A program made the translations under genes and the position numbers. A model generated the notes under the pieces. It saw only the letters and a program-made list of their open reading frames with translations, was not told the origin of the DNA and ran no database searches. This document shows, in pieces, positions 25,768-35,132 of a DNA stretch of 64,000 nt. Location: positions 60,514 to 124,513 of the forward strand of contig NZ_JAYGHY010000002.1 in NCBI RefSeq assembly GCF_034931305.1. The letters run 5' to 3'. Within the stretch, counting starts at the first letter, position 1. The number at the start of each line of letters is the position of its first letter. Source of the DNA: Cyanobium gracile_A. Lineage in GTDB: Bacteria > Cyanobacteriota > Cyanobacteriia > PCC-6307 > Cyanobiaceae.

Positions 25768-26109
25768 ATGACCATTTACATCGGAAATCTTTCCTTCGAC
25801 GCCGAAGTGGAAGACGTGAAGAACCTTTTTGCCCAGTACGGCGAACTGCGCCAGTGCACCCTTCCCCTCGATCGCGACACGGGTCGCAAGCGCGGTTTCG
25901 CGTTCGTCGAGATGACCAACGACGCCGACGAGACCAAGGCCATCGATGATCTTCAGGACGTCGAGTGGATGGGCCGCAGCATCCGTGTGAACAAGGCCGA
26001 ACCCCGCACCGGCGGTGGCGGTGGCGGCGGTCGCTCCGGTGGCGGCGGCGGCGGCTACGGCGGCGGTGGCGGTGGGTACGGCGGCGGCGGTGGCCGCAGC
26101 CGCTACTGA
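25768..26109 (+). CDS. RRM RNA-binding protein with Gly-rich tail (Rbp type)
   Basis: 113 aa. One RRM (about 1-82): RNP2 IYIGNL (3-8) and RNP1 RKRGFAFVEM (about 37-46), then a linker and a Gly-rich C-terminus (about 85-113) made of Gly runs broken by Ser, Tyr and Arg. This is the cyanobacterial Rbp architecture of proteins related to cold response and mRNA localisation at thylakoids. It has a 222-bp leader region with an AT-rich stretch near the start and its own strong terminator, so it is monocistronic. Confidence 0.92.
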   Translation: MTIYIGNLSFDAEVEDVKNLFAQYGELRQCTLPLDRDTGRKRGFAFVEMTNDADETKAIDDLQDVEWMGRSIRVNKAEPRTGGGGGGGRSGGGGGGYGGGGGGYGGGGGRSRY

Positions 26110-26158
26110 GTCATTGCCGGATTTCCGGGCCCTGGCGGGTACCGGTTTCCTGATCAAC

Positions 26159-26188
26159 CGCCCCTGGCTCTCCAGGGGCGTTTTTTTT
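26159..26188 (+). terminator. Rho-independent terminator of the RRM gene
   Basis: CGCCCCTGG, 4-nt loop CTCT, CCAGGGGCG, then eight T (26181-26188). Perfect 9-bp GC-rich stem, 49 bp after the stop codon. Confidence 0.95.
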
Positions 26189-26300
26189 GGTCGGTTCGTT
26201 TTCGTCCCGCCGGTGCCGCCGCGTGTGGGGAGTCCGGCACGGATCGAAAGACACTCTGCTGCTGCGGCCTGTTGGCGTGGCCGGGGAGCAGATTGGGCCC

Positions 26301-26513
26301 ATGAGTGATCCCAGCCCTCGCGGCCGGTACCGGGTCCGACCCGCCGACCAGAACGAGACCACCGTGCCCAACGAGGTGACCGGTCCGACCTTCGACCACC
26401 GCGACGAGGCGGAGCGGTATGCCCGCAGTCTGGTGCTCGCTCACCAGACCCCTGTGGTGGTGGAGAAGCTGGCGCCCGCCGGCTGCTGGCTTCAGCTCGG
26501 GATCATCGGCTGA
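26301..26513 (+). CDS. small conserved-hypothetical protein, 70 aa
   Basis: 70 aa from ATG 26301. Soluble, with a beta-alpha-beta look: RYRVRPADQNETTVPNEV, then a helix with DEAERYARSLVLAHQTPVVVEKL and a terminal strand CWLQLGIIG. No family name is known to me. The frame is open and codon use normal. The last 22 bp overlap the 3' end of the transglutaminase gene on the other strand. Confidence 0.6.
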   Translation: MSDPSPRGRYRVRPADQNETTVPNEVTGPTFDHRDEAERYARSLVLAHQTPVVVEKLAPAGCWLQLGIIG

Positions 26514-27385
26514 GGCGGCGCCTCTAATCCCTCGATCTCGTCGGCGGCCTGCAGACGGATCAGGTAGGTCAGGCTGGAGCCCACGCCGGTGCCGCGGTAG
26601 CGGCCGCTGACCGGCGCCGCCAGATGGTGGTCGGGCGCGGCGGCCAGGACCAGGTGGCCATCGGCCACCGCTAGGCCCAGGCTGGGGTCGAATCCCCGCC
26701 AGCCGCCTCCGGGCAGATACACCTCCGCCCAGGCGTGCAGCTCGTGTTCGCTCACCTCGGGGGGATGGTGCATCGAGTAGCCGCTCACGAACCGCGCCGC
26801 CAGTCCCTGGCTGCGGCAGGCCACCACATAAAGCATGGCGGTGTCCCGGCAGGCCCCGGTGAGCGTGCGGAGGGTCTCGGCAGCATCCGTGGGCTCCCCC
26901 TCCAGCCGCCCCACATGGTGAAAGCCGTGGTGGATCTCATCGGCGAGGGCGCTGAGGAAGGCGGTGGCCGATCCGTCGACCCGGTCGGCGATGGCCTGGG
27001 CCCAGGCCCGCACCTCCGGATCGGCCCGATCCTGCAGACAGCCCGCCAGGGAGCGGGCCTCCGCCTCCGGGTAGCTCACTGGCAGGTGCTGGGCCTCCCG
27101 GTGGGTGACGATCCAGTCGTAGGGGTTGCTGCGCAGGGTTTCCACCAGCATGTCCACCGTGATCGTGAGCTGGTCCCGCTCCTGCTGGAACCAGGCCACC
27201 ATCGCGTCGGTGCCATCGGGCTCCAGCACCCGGCTCAGCCCCGCCGGAGGCTCCTCCAGCCGCAGGTGGTGCTCGAGGATCCTCTGGCTGCCGTCCTGGC
27301 GGGGGGTGAGCCGCAGGGCCATCGGCTCGAGGAAGACGGGCCGGTCGTAGGTGTAGCTGAGGCGATGGTGGATGCGGAAGAACAT
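26492..27385 (-). CDS. transglutaminase family protein with bacterial N-terminal domain
   Basis: 297 aa. It starts with the bacterial transglutaminase-like N-terminal domain (MFFRIHHRLSYTYDRPVFLEPMALRLTPR). The core (about 140-250) follows, with the nucleophile Cys in LTGACRDTAMLYVVACRSQGL, then His in EHELHAWAEVYLPGGGWRGFDPS with Asp of FDPS. This three-part pattern is typical of putative cysteine proteases of this family, often paired with alpha-E proteins elsewhere. Stop-to-start gap with the next minus gene (27389) is 3 bp, so they form an operon. Confidence 0.88.
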   Translation of the reverse strand: MFFRIHHRLSYTYDRPVFLEPMALRLTPRQDGSQRILEHHLRLEEPPAGLSRVLEPDGTDAMVAWFQQERDQLTITVDMLVETLRSNPYDWIVTHREAQHLPVSYPEAEARSLAGCLQDRADPEVRAWAQAIADRVDGSATAFLSALADEIHHGFHHVGRLEGEPTDAAETLRTLTGACRDTAMLYVVACRSQGLAARFVSGYSMHHPPEVSEHELHAWAEVYLPGGGWRGFDPSLGLAVADGHLVLAAAPDHHLAAPVSGRYRGTGVGSSLTYLIRLQAADEIEGLEAPPQPMIPS

Positions 27386-27388
27386 CGC

Positions 27389-27763
27389 TCAGCCCATGGC
27401 CTCGCGCAGGACGTCCTGGAGGTCGTCATCGATGACGTAGGTGTGCAGCGGTGCCGTGTCCAGGTCTTCGACGAGGGGGAAGAAGCGGACGGAGAACCAG
27501 GCCTCGAAGAGTTCGAGGCTGCGGGGATGGGGCCAGCGGCTGCGGTCGCGGCACCAGAGGTCGAGCTCGGCGGCGAAGATCTGGCCGTAGCTGTCCAGCA
27601 GCCGGTCCTGGGCTTCCAGCTCGCTGTCGTAGGTGGGGATCAGGTAGAGGCTGTGGTCCTCCCCCAGCCCTTCCATGTCCTCACGGGTCCAGAACGGCCG
27701 GGTCCAGTCCACCATCGGCTGCCGGGGCGCCACCGCGATCGCGCAGCGGTTGAGAACGGCCAT
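27389..27763 (-). CDS. conserved-hypothetical acidic protein, 124 aa
   Basis: 124 aa from ATG 27763. Soluble and acidic, with many aromatics: VDWTRPFWTREDMEGLGEDHSLYLIP, then a helix YDSELEAQDRLLDSYGQIFAAELDLWC and HPRSLELFEAWFSVRFFPLVEDL. It ends ten residues after TYVIDDDLQDVL. No family recognised. The open frame continues upstream for a long way, but that part has the look of a shadow of the BASS gene. Immediately upstream of, and probably co-transcribed with, the transglutaminase gene. Confidence 0.6.
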   Translation of the reverse strand: MAVLNRCAIAVAPRQPMVDWTRPFWTREDMEGLGEDHSLYLIPTYDSELEAQDRLLDSYGQIFAAELDLWCRDRSRWPHPRSLELFEAWFSVRFFPLVEDLDTAPLHTYVIDDDLQDVLREAMG

Positions 27764-27995
27764 CGATGGAGTGTCTGTGGCTGCTTCAACGCTAGCGAGG
27801 CCGGGGAGAGGGGGCATGGGTGAAACCGTGGATCCGCGCCGCCCAACAGCGACACCTTCGTGACCATCGAGCAGTGCTCGATCGCCAGGGCGGTGAGCCA
27901 CAGGATGATCGGTGCCGTCGCCGTTGCGACGTTGCCCTACGCAGGGTTGGCGCTCCGGGCCTTCGTAGCTCCTCCCTTCCCTTTCCCTGATCGCC

Positions 27996-28865
27996 ATGGC
28001 CCAGGCCTCTGCCGCACTCGTCGGCCTCACCCTGTTCACGATCATGTTCGCCCTCGGCCTGGGGTTGCAGCTGGATGCGATCGCGCAGTTGCGCCACAGG
28101 CCCGCCCTGGTGATCCGCGTGCTGATCGGCTCCTGTGTGCTGGTGCCTCTGGTGGCGCTGGTGCTGATGAAGCTGCCCCTGAGCTTCGCCCTCTCTCCAG
28201 CGGCCCGCTTCGGCATTGCCTTGATGGCGGCCTGCCCGAGCGCCCCGCTCACCCTGCGAAAAGTCGGCAAGACGGGGGGCGACCGCCAGCTGGCGGCGCT
28301 GCTGCAGGCCTGCGCGGCCGTGGCCGCGATCGTTTCGATACCCCTGCTCGCTGATCTGTTCCGGGCCTCGTTCGGCATCGACGGCTGGGACATCGCCCCC
28401 CGGGACGTGGCCCTGCAGGTGGGCAAGGCCCAGGTGCTGCCGCTGCTGGCCGGCCTGCTGCTGCGTCGCTGGAAGCCCAATTGGGTGGCGTGGCTGGAGG
28501 GGCCGCTCGACAAGCTCGCCAACGGCCTGCTTCTGCTGCTGATCGTGCTCGTTCTGATCAAGGCCGGCCCCTTGCTGGTGCCGTTCGTGGCCTCCAACTG
28601 GCTGGCCCTGGGCTTCATGGCGGTGATGGTGGCCGCGGCCCTGGCCATCGGCTCCCTCACGGCTGGCCCGGAGCCTCGCGAGCGCATCACCGTGGCCCTG
28701 GTCACCTCGATGCGCAACCCGGGCCTGGCGTTGCTGTTCGCCACCACCCACGGCGCCGGGATGCCCGGCCTGAAGCTGGCCGTGCTGGCCTACCTGCTGG
28801 TCACCGTGCTGCTTTCGATTCCCTTCCTGCGCTGGCAGAAGGGTCTGCAGGGGGTGGCTTCTTGA
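27996..28865 (+). CDS. BASS (bile acid:sodium symporter) family transporter
   Basis: 289 aa with about nine hydrophobic segments. The signature region FGIALMAACPSAPLTLRKVGKTGGDRQLA (about 72-100) matches the BASS P-[SG]-x-P motif and Na-site region. A second pseudo-symmetric stretch ITVALVTSMRNPGLALLFA (about 228-246) contains the N-P-G of the crossover helix. Probable Na-coupled uptake of an organic anion (pyruvate, bicarbonate-like or sterol-like substrates occur in the family). Followed at 14 bp by a membrane protein gene. Confidence 0.85.
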   Translation: MAQASAALVGLTLFTIMFALGLGLQLDAIAQLRHRPALVIRVLIGSCVLVPLVALVLMKLPLSFALSPAARFGIALMAACPSAPLTLRKVGKTGGDRQLAALLQACAAVAAIVSIPLLADLFRASFGIDGWDIAPRDVALQVGKAQVLPLLAGLLLRRWKPNWVAWLEGPLDKLANGLLLLLIVLVLIKAGPLLVPFVASNWLALGFMAVMVAAALAIGSLTAGPEPRERITVALVTSMRNPGLALLFATTHGAGMPGLKLAVLAYLLVTVLLSIPFLRWQKGLQGVAS

Positions 28866-28878
28866 GCAGGCTGTCCTT

Positions 28879-30078
28879 GTGACCCATCCGAACGCACAGG
28901 AGGGCGCCCGTATCGATCGAATCACCCCCATCGAGCTCAGCTTTTCTCCCGTGGTGGAGGATGCCCCCTATCGCTGGCTTCGCAGCCTCGGTCTGAATCC
29001 GCGGCAGAGCCAGGGGCTGGTGAAGCGGGCGATCGGGGTGGCGCTGTTCACCTGGCTGCCGATCGTGATCTGGGCCTGGTTCCACAACCGATTGCTTGGA
29101 ATCTCAGTGCCAGAACCCCTGCTGGCGCACTACGGCATCTCCGTCACCTGCCTGGTGGCGATTCCCCTGCTGATCCTGGGGGAGGGGGTGGCTCGCCGGG
29201 TGGTGGAGCGCACGGTGTTCCAGTTCGCCTGCAGTGGATTGGTGGTGGACGGCCAGCTGGATCGGTTCCGTTCGATCCTCAAGAGCATGGCTCGCCTGCG
29301 GGACCTTTCCCTGCCCTGGGTGCTGGTGCTCGGGGTGGTGGCGGCCATCACCCTGACCTCACCCACCAGCCTCGATGGCCTCAACTGGGCCGCGGAGGGC
29401 GGGGGACGGCTTGGCTTCGGCGGGGCCTGGTTCCTCTATGTGGCTCGGCCGATCTACATCGCCCTGCTGCTGGGCTGGGGCTGGCGCCTGCTGCTGGTGG
29501 GCCTGCTCTGCTGGCGCATCGCCCGTCTGGATCTCTCTCTGGTGCCCACCCATCCCGACCGAGCCTGCGGGCTGGGATTTCTGGAGGTGCTGCCCGAAGC
29601 GTTCTCGCTCTGGGCCCTGGCGATGTCAGCGGTGATCATGGCGAGCTGGACCCATGAACTGCACCACCACGGCCAGACATTGCGGGGGTTGCACCTGCCC
29701 TTCCTGGCCTTCATCGCCGGCACCACCCTGGTGATGGTGGCACCGCTGCTGGCCTTTGCCCCCCGGCTGATCGCGTTCAGGCGCCAGGCCCTGCGGGACT
29801 ATGGCGCCCTGGTGGGTGTCCATGGCCGCCTGGTGCGACAGCGCTGGATCCTGGGAGAGCGGCTGGCGGACGCAGACATCCTGGAGGCCCCTGAGCTGGG
29901 CCCGATTGCCGACACGGCCGCGATCTACGACGCTGTCCGGGCTACCCGTCCTACCCCTGTCAGTCTGCCGGCACTGCTCAAGATCCTGGTGCCCCTGCTG
30001 ATCCCGGCGCTGATCGGCATCAGCACCCAGATCCCGCTGCGCCAGCTGTTGCTCAAGATTGGCCATGCCCTGCTCTGA
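28879..30078 (+). CDS. polytopic membrane protein of unknown function, 399 aa
   Basis: 399 aa from GTG 28879. It opens with a soluble segment (RIDRITPIELSFSPVVEDAPYRWLRSLGL), then about seven membrane helices. A conserved-looking region IARLDLSLVPTHPDRACGLGFLEVLPEAFS sits between helices 3 and 4. HPDRACGLGFL includes possible ion-binding residues. I do not recognise the family. The 14-bp distance from the BASS gene suggests an operon, perhaps a transporter with an accessory membrane partner. Confidence 0.7.
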   Translation: MTHPNAQEGARIDRITPIELSFSPVVEDAPYRWLRSLGLNPRQSQGLVKRAIGVALFTWLPIVIWAWFHNRLLGISVPEPLLAHYGISVTCLVAIPLLILGEGVARRVVERTVFQFACSGLVVDGQLDRFRSILKSMARLRDLSLPWVLVLGVVAAITLTSPTSLDGLNWAAEGGGRLGFGGAWFLYVARPIYIALLLGWGWRLLLVGLLCWRIARLDLSLVPTHPDRACGLGFLEVLPEAFSLWALAMSAVIMASWTHELHHHGQTLRGLHLPFLAFIAGTTLVMVAPLLAFAPRLIAFRRQALRDYGALVGVHGRLVRQRWILGERLADADILEAPELGPIADTAAIYDAVRATRPTPVSLPALLKILVPLLIPALIGISTQIPLRQLLLKIGHALL

Positions 30079-30102
30079 CGAGGGTGTGGCTCCCCCCGGC
30101 GT

Positions 30103-31146
30103 TCAGAAGGACTGCTGAAACTGCAGCCGCAGTTGCCAGCCATCGGGACTGTTGTCGTTGCCGGCCAGCACGGCACCACCGGTGAGGGAGAGCCTGGCCT
30201 TTGACCAGGGGCTGCCGCCGATGGTGGCGCCCAGGGCCGTCCAGGCCTGTTGATTGTCGCCGGCCTGGCCGTCGCTGAAGGTTTGACCGCCCAGCCTGGA
30301 GTAGGAATCCAGCGACACCCACAGTTGCTTGTTGAGGTCGTGGGTGAGGTGCATCTCCAAGGTGCCCATGGGGGCCTGGGTGGTCTGGTTGGGGGCGAAT
30401 TGGTTGGCGAGCCTGTTGCCCACCTGCCGCCCCCGGATCGAGAACTCAGGGAAGGCGGGGTCGTTGTTGGGGGTGTAGAGATCCACGCTGGGCAGGATCT
30501 CGAAGGTGGTGGTCTTCCCCGGTGCCCAGTTGGGGCTGAGCCGCACCGTGGTGGGAAGGCCGGCCCGGAAGGTCCAGCGGTTGGTGCCGATGTTGACCAG
30601 TCGATCATTCTGATAGTCGCCGGTGGGGGGCATCACAGCCACCAGGCCATAGACCACCACAGGCGGATTCTGCTTTTGCATGTAGGCCCCGAACTCCGCC
30701 GGTGCCAGGGCCGGGGTGTTCACAAGGCCCACGGTGAAGTGGGCGTAGCTGTCGGCCAGGCCCTGCTTGCTGGGCGTCACCCCGCGATTGGCGGTGGAAA
30801 GGCTGACATTGGCCCAGGCGTAGGGAACCGCCACCGACACCTGGGAGAGCCGATGGCCGATCCCGATGAAGCGGGCATAGCTCGGCACCACGACATAGGT
30901 GTCGACGCTGAGATTGGGAAAGATGATGCTGGTGTCGACGACGGTGTTGGAGCTGCTGTACATCCCCGAAACCGTGAACACGTTCGTGCCCGCAGGAGCC
31001 AGCCAGAACTGACGAGGACCGTAGGCCTGGGCCTGTGCGGGCCGGCCCCAGTCCAGGGCCAGGGTCAGCCCGCAGGCCGCGAAGGCGGCGGTGCGTATCG
31101 CAACGGAGCAGCGCTTGGAAATCCGGGGGGCAGGTGTTGCGTTCAT
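30103..31146 (-). CDS. outer-membrane channel-like protein (MetA-pathway/COG4313 type)
   Basis: 347 aa. A signal peptide ends near ...RPAQAQA/YGP (about residue 40). The remainder alternates hydrophobic and polar residues as in a beta-barrel and ends in Phe, as outer-membrane proteins usually do. GTNVFTVSGMYSSSNTVVD near the start and VYGLVAVMPPTGDYQNDRLVNIGTNRW match the Phenol_MetA_deg/COG4313 group, thought to be outer-membrane porins for hydrophobic or aromatic compounds. It starts 6 bp after the sulfatase stop, so it is the third gene of the sulfatase operon. Confidence 0.78.
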   Translation of the reverse strand: MNATPAPRISKRCSVAIRTAAFAACGLTLALDWGRPAQAQAYGPRQFWLAPAGTNVFTVSGMYSSSNTVVDTSIIFPNLSVDTYVVVPSYARFIGIGHRLSQVSVAVPYAWANVSLSTANRGVTPSKQGLADSYAHFTVGLVNTPALAPAEFGAYMQKQNPPVVVYGLVAVMPPTGDYQNDRLVNIGTNRWTFRAGLPTTVRLSPNWAPGKTTTFEILPSVDLYTPNNDPAFPEFSIRGRQVGNRLANQFAPNQTTQAPMGTLEMHLTHDLNKQLWVSLDSYSRLGGQTFSDGQAGDNQQAWTALGATIGGSPWSKARLSLTGGAVLAGNDNSPDGWQLRLQFQQSF

Positions 31147-31152
31147 GCTGAT

Positions 31153-33579
31153 TCAGTTCATCTTCACGTCAACGCCGTGGATCGTGCCGTCGAAGCGGAA
31201 GGGCCGGCGCTCGAAGTAATCGAGTGACACCGTTGAGCCGAGATCCACGCCCACATCAAAGGTTTCGCTGGGGGAGAAGGCAGCGGGCACGGTGCGAGCC
31301 GCCGTGGTGCGCGCCACCTCCTGACCATCCAGCTTCAGCACCACCTCAGCCGGCGAGAGGGGCTGCGCACTGGCGAAGGTGGTGGTCACCTCGATGCGAT
31401 GCCTGCCGGCGGGGATCCTGTTCTTCGAACGAGCGGTATAGCGCTCGATGATCATCATGTTGTACTCGTAAATGAGCTGTCCCTTGTCCAGGTAGAGGCT
31501 GAGGCCGCCGCCCGATCCGCCCAGGGCATACAGCACGCCGGAGCCGTTCTCCTTGAAATCGGCATCAATGCTCACGGTGCTGCTCTCCCGGCCCAGTCCC
31601 GGGGCCGTGAACTCCGGCATGCGCGTGGTGGTGGCATCGAACTGCCAGCTCCTGTAGGGCGACTTGATCCGGTCTTCGGGGTGAAGCCGCAGCCAGATAC
31701 CGGCGCCCAGCGGATAGACCTTGTTGGCCACGGCCTGCTGATCGAAGGATGTCTGAAGTTGGGCCAGCCGTTGCGGTTCACGGGCGGCGAGATCGTCGGC
31801 TTCGGAGAAGTCAGCGTTGAGGTTGTAAAGCTCCCATTTGTCCTTGGCCGAATCCCAGGAGGCCAGCCCTGGCGCGCCCGGCAGCCAGGGGACCAAAGGG
31901 CCGAAGGTGGCGGCGAGCCAGCCGTCCTGGAAGATGGCGCGACTGCCGTTGTTGTCGAAGTACTGAACCTTCTTGCGCGTGGGCGCCTTGGCATCGGCGA
32001 AGGTGTAGGCCAGGCTCACCCCATCGATCGGATCCTGCTGGAATCCATCCACCATGGTGGGCGGCTTGATGCCGATGAGTTCGTAGATCGTTGGCGCGAT
32101 GTCATTGACATGGTGGAACTGGGGCCGGGGTGTCTTGTCGGGCTTGATCCCTTTGGGCCAGGAGATCACCATCGGATTGCGGGTACCGCCGAAATGGGAG
32201 GCGATCAATTTGGTGTATTGGAATGGCGTGTTGCCTGCCCAGGCCCAGCCGGCGTGGTACATGCTGTCGGTCTTGGGACCGCCCAACAGATCGAGGCCGC
32301 CCATCTTCTCCAGGGCCGCGATCTGCTGCTCGACGGTGTTGGGGATCCCGTTCTGAGCCAGCAACTCGCTGATCGTGCCGTTCTGGCCTTCGGCGCTGGC
32401 GCCGTTGTCGCCGAAGATGTAGATGACGATTGTGTTGTCCCGCACCCCCAGGCGCTCCAGCTCATCGATCACCTTGCCCACCTGGGCATCCACGTGCTCG
32501 ACGAAGCCGGCGTAGATCTCCATCAGCCGAAGCTGGAACGGCCGCTGGGCCGCCGGAATGCTTTCCCAGGCGGGCATGGTGCCGGTGCGGGGCGTCAGTT
32601 TGGTGTTGGCGGGAATCCAGCCGAGTTGCTTCTGGCGCGCGAACACCCGCTCGCGGTAGGCATCCCAGCCGGTATCGAACTTGCCCTTGTACTTCTCGGA
32701 CCACTCCTTGCCCACCTGGTGGGGCCCGTGGGCCGCCCCAGGGGCCCAGTAGAGGAAGAAGGGCTTGTCAGGTGAGAAGGCCCGGTGCTTGCGCAGCCAG
32801 TCGATGCTGCGCTGGGCCATGTCCTCGCTGAGGTGGTAATTCTTGTCGTGCGGTGGCTCAATGGCGGTGGTGTTCTCCACCAGGCGGGGCTCCCACTGGG
32901 AGGTTTCACCGGCGAGGAAGCCGTAGAAGTAATCGAAGCCGTGGCCCGTCGGCCAGCGATCGAACGGCCCCATGGCAGTGGTCTGATCCGCCGGTGTGTT
33001 GTGCCACTTGCCGAAAGCCGCCGTCTTGTAGCCGTAGTGGTGCAGCACTTCGGCCATGGTGGCCGACGTTTTCGGAATCACGCCCGTGTAGCCATCCCAG
33101 TCGACGGCCCGTTCGGCGATCGTGCCGTTGCCCACCCGCTGGTGATTGCGTCCGGTGAGCAAGGCCGCCCGGGTGGGGGAGCAGATGGCGGTGGTGTGAA
33201 AGGTGTTGTAGCTCAGGCCCTGGTCCGCCAGTTTGCTGAGGGTGGGCGTGTTGATCTCGCCGCCGAAGGTGGAGGCCTGGCCGAAGCCGACGTCGTCCAG
33301 CAGGACGATCAGTACGTTGGGCGCATCGGCTCTGAGGTGCTGGGGCTGGGCGCGGCGTTTGTGCACCGAGTCCTGCAGTCGGGGGCGGGCGAGGCTGGCG
33401 CTGGGCACCGGCGGGAAAGGCAGCACCGAGCCGTCGGTGGGGGTGGCGGCTGGGCTGGCTGCCGATTGGGCTGATGCCGTGGCTGATGCGCTTGGACGGG
33501 CCCAGGCCCCGGAGATCACGCCACTGCTGAGCAGCAGACACACCAGCGCCACCGCCAGGAACCGGAATGGCGGCTTCAT
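31153..33579 (-). CDS. type I sulfatase (arylsulfatase), 808 aa
   Basis: A signal peptide (about 1-27, AWA/R) then a low-complexity Ala/Ser/Pro stretch precedes the alkaline-phosphatase-fold catalytic domain. Metal ligands: LLDDVG (Asp 95, 96). The formylglycine motif is Cys 133 in CSPTRAALLTGR, conforming to C-x-P-x-R. DNGA and the C-terminal domain follow; the last 170 residues form a beta-rich region. It needs an FGly-generating enzyme, not seen in this window. Exported, removing sulfate esters from organics. The start overlaps the previous sulfatase stop by 4 bp. Confidence 0.93.
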   Translation of the reverse strand: MKPPFRFLAVALVCLLLSSGVISGAWARPSASATASAQSAASPAATPTDGSVLPFPPVPSASLARPRLQDSVHKRRAQPQHLRADAPNVLIVLLDDVGFGQASTFGGEINTPTLSKLADQGLSYNTFHTTAICSPTRAALLTGRNHQRVGNGTIAERAVDWDGYTGVIPKTSATMAEVLHHYGYKTAAFGKWHNTPADQTTAMGPFDRWPTGHGFDYFYGFLAGETSQWEPRLVENTTAIEPPHDKNYHLSEDMAQRSIDWLRKHRAFSPDKPFFLYWAPGAAHGPHQVGKEWSEKYKGKFDTGWDAYRERVFARQKQLGWIPANTKLTPRTGTMPAWESIPAAQRPFQLRLMEIYAGFVEHVDAQVGKVIDELERLGVRDNTIVIYIFGDNGASAEGQNGTISELLAQNGIPNTVEQQIAALEKMGGLDLLGGPKTDSMYHAGWAWAGNTPFQYTKLIASHFGGTRNPMVISWPKGIKPDKTPRPQFHHVNDIAPTIYELIGIKPPTMVDGFQQDPIDGVSLAYTFADAKAPTRKKVQYFDNNGSRAIFQDGWLAATFGPLVPWLPGAPGLASWDSAKDKWELYNLNADFSEADDLAAREPQRLAQLQTSFDQQAVANKVYPLGAGIWLRLHPEDRIKSPYRSWQFDATTTRMPEFTAPGLGRESSTVSIDADFKENGSGVLYALGGSGGGLSLYLDKGQLIYEYNMMIIERYTARSKNRIPAGRHRIEVTTTFASAQPLSPAEVVLKLDGQEVARTTAARTVPAAFSPSETFDVGVDLGSTVSLDYFERRPFRFDGTIHGVDVKMN

Positions 33580-35132
33580 GGCTTGGGCAGCACCGGCTTC
33601 TGTTGCGGCAGTCCGCCGTCATCGATGTCGAAGTCGGGGTCCAGGATCGTCTTCTCGCCCTGGGCGCCGAGGTAGTCGGGCTGGGCCTTCAACCACTCGC
33701 TCATCTTCTGCTGCTTGGCATAGGCCTGTAAGCGGGCCTCGAGATCACGCACCACCTCAGGGTTCTGCTCGGCCACGTTGTTCTTCTCGCCGGGGTCGGC
33801 CTTGAGGTCGAACAGTTCGATCTTGCCCGGCAGCAACGCAATCTTCACCAGCTTCCACTGGCCCTTGATGATGGCGCCGCGGAAGGCTTCGACGTTGATC
33901 AGGAGGTCGTCGTGGGGCGAGGGCTTGCCTTCGGTGAGCATCGGCAGGAGGTTCTTGCCATCGAGGGGCTTGCTGGAGGGGTTTGGCGCCGCGCCGGCCA
34001 GGGCCAGGGCGGTGGGCATGATGTCCACCATCTGCGCCGGCTCACTGATCACGGCGGGCTTCAAGGTGCCGGGCCAGTTGAAGATCGTCGGCACACGCAC
34101 ACCGCCTTCGTAGAGGCTGCCCTTGCCACCGCGCAGGTTGCCGTTGCTCGCCGGCAGGGAGCCCTCCTTCACGCCGCTTTCGGCCCGCTCTTCGCGGGAG
34201 TGGGCACCGCTGGCCACCACGGCACTGCGGGGGCCACCGTTGTCGCTGGAGAAGATGATCAGGGTGTTCTCGCGCATCCCCCGCTTTTCCAGGGCAGCCA
34301 CGATGCGGCCCACCTGGTCGTCCACCGAGGTGACCATGGCGGCATAGGTGCGGCGGGTCGGGTCCTTGATGCTGGCGGCGTAACGGTCTTCATCGGCCTT
34401 CTGGGCCTGATAGGGGGCATGGGGCGCCAGGGAGGCGAAGTAGAGGAAGAAAGGCTTGGTTTTGTCTTGCCGCTCGATCTGCTTCACCGCCTCGTCACCG
34501 ATCAGGGGCAGGTAGTAGGTGGTCTCCTGCAGGAATTTGCCGTCGCGCTGCCAGTCGACGATGCCGCCGCGCATCTTGGTGAAGTAGTCGACCTCGCCGA
34601 CGAGGTTGCCGTAGAAGTGATCGAAGCCCCGCTTCTGCGGCCAGTATTTCTTGTCGGCATGGCCCAGGTGCCACTTGCCCACCATCGAGGTCTGGTAGCC
34701 CGCCTCCTTCAGCGCCTGGGGCAGGGTGCGCTCATCCGTTGGCAGGCCGTAGGTGTGGTTGGGAAAGATCACCAGGGTCTGGAGGCCGTAGCGCATCGGG
34801 TGGCGTCCCGTCATCAGGGCAGCCCGGGACGGCGTGCAGACGGGCATGCCGTGGAAGGACTCCATCCGAACGCCCTCCCGGGCCAGCTTGTCGATGTTCG
34901 GCGTCTTGATGTCGCTGCCCCGGTAGCCGAGATCGGCATTGCCGAGGTCGTCGGCCAGGATCACGATGATGTTCGGTCGGTTCGCCCCGCCAACCGCCCC
35001 AGCAGCGGGCCGGTTGGCCTCCAGTGCAAAGGCGGGCACCAGGGCGAACCAGATCAGGCAGGCCAGAGCGGTGAGGCCGGCCAGGGAAAGCAGCTTCGGC
35101 TTCTTAAAGGGGTTCATCCGTATGGGCTTCAT
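33576..35132 (-). CDS. type I sulfatase (arylsulfatase), 518 aa
   Basis: A signal peptide (hydrophobic core about 15-37, ending AFA/LEAN) precedes a catalytic domain that begins NIIVILADDLG with Asp 61 and 62. FGly motif CTPSRAALMTGR has Cys 99. SDNGG (metal-binding) is further on, and the enzyme ends at GLPQQKPVLPKP. First gene of the sulfatase-sulfatase-porin operon. It resembles the longer enzyme only moderately, so the two probably act on different sulfate esters or positions. Confidence 0.93.
   Translation of the reverse strand: MKPIRMNPFKKPKLLSLAGLTALACLIWFALVPAFALEANRPAAGAVGGANRPNIIVILADDLGNADLGYRGSDIKTPNIDKLAREGVRMESFHGMPVCTPSRAALMTGRHPMRYGLQTLVIFPNHTYGLPTDERTLPQALKEAGYQTSMVGKWHLGHADKKYWPQKRGFDHFYGNLVGEVDYFTKMRGGIVDWQRDGKFLQETTYYLPLIGDEAVKQIERQDKTKPFFLYFASLAPHAPYQAQKADEDRYAASIKDPTRRTYAAMVTSVDDQVGRIVAALEKRGMRENTLIIFSSDNGGPRSAVVASGAHSREERAESGVKEGSLPASNGNLRGGKGSLYEGGVRVPTIFNWPGTLKPAVISEPAQMVDIMPTALALAGAAPNPSSKPLDGKNLLPMLTEGKPSPHDDLLINVEAFRGAIIKGQWKLVKIALLPGKIELFDLKADPGEKNNVAEQNPEVVRDLEARLQAYAKQQKMSEWLKAQPDYLGAQGEKTILDPDFDIDDGGLPQQKPVLPKP

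Noticed and set aside
27764..28747. N-terminal extension of the 27389 gene
   Set aside because: The frame stays open because it is antisense to the BASS gene; the ATG at 27763 and the 3-bp junction with the transglutaminase mark the real gene.
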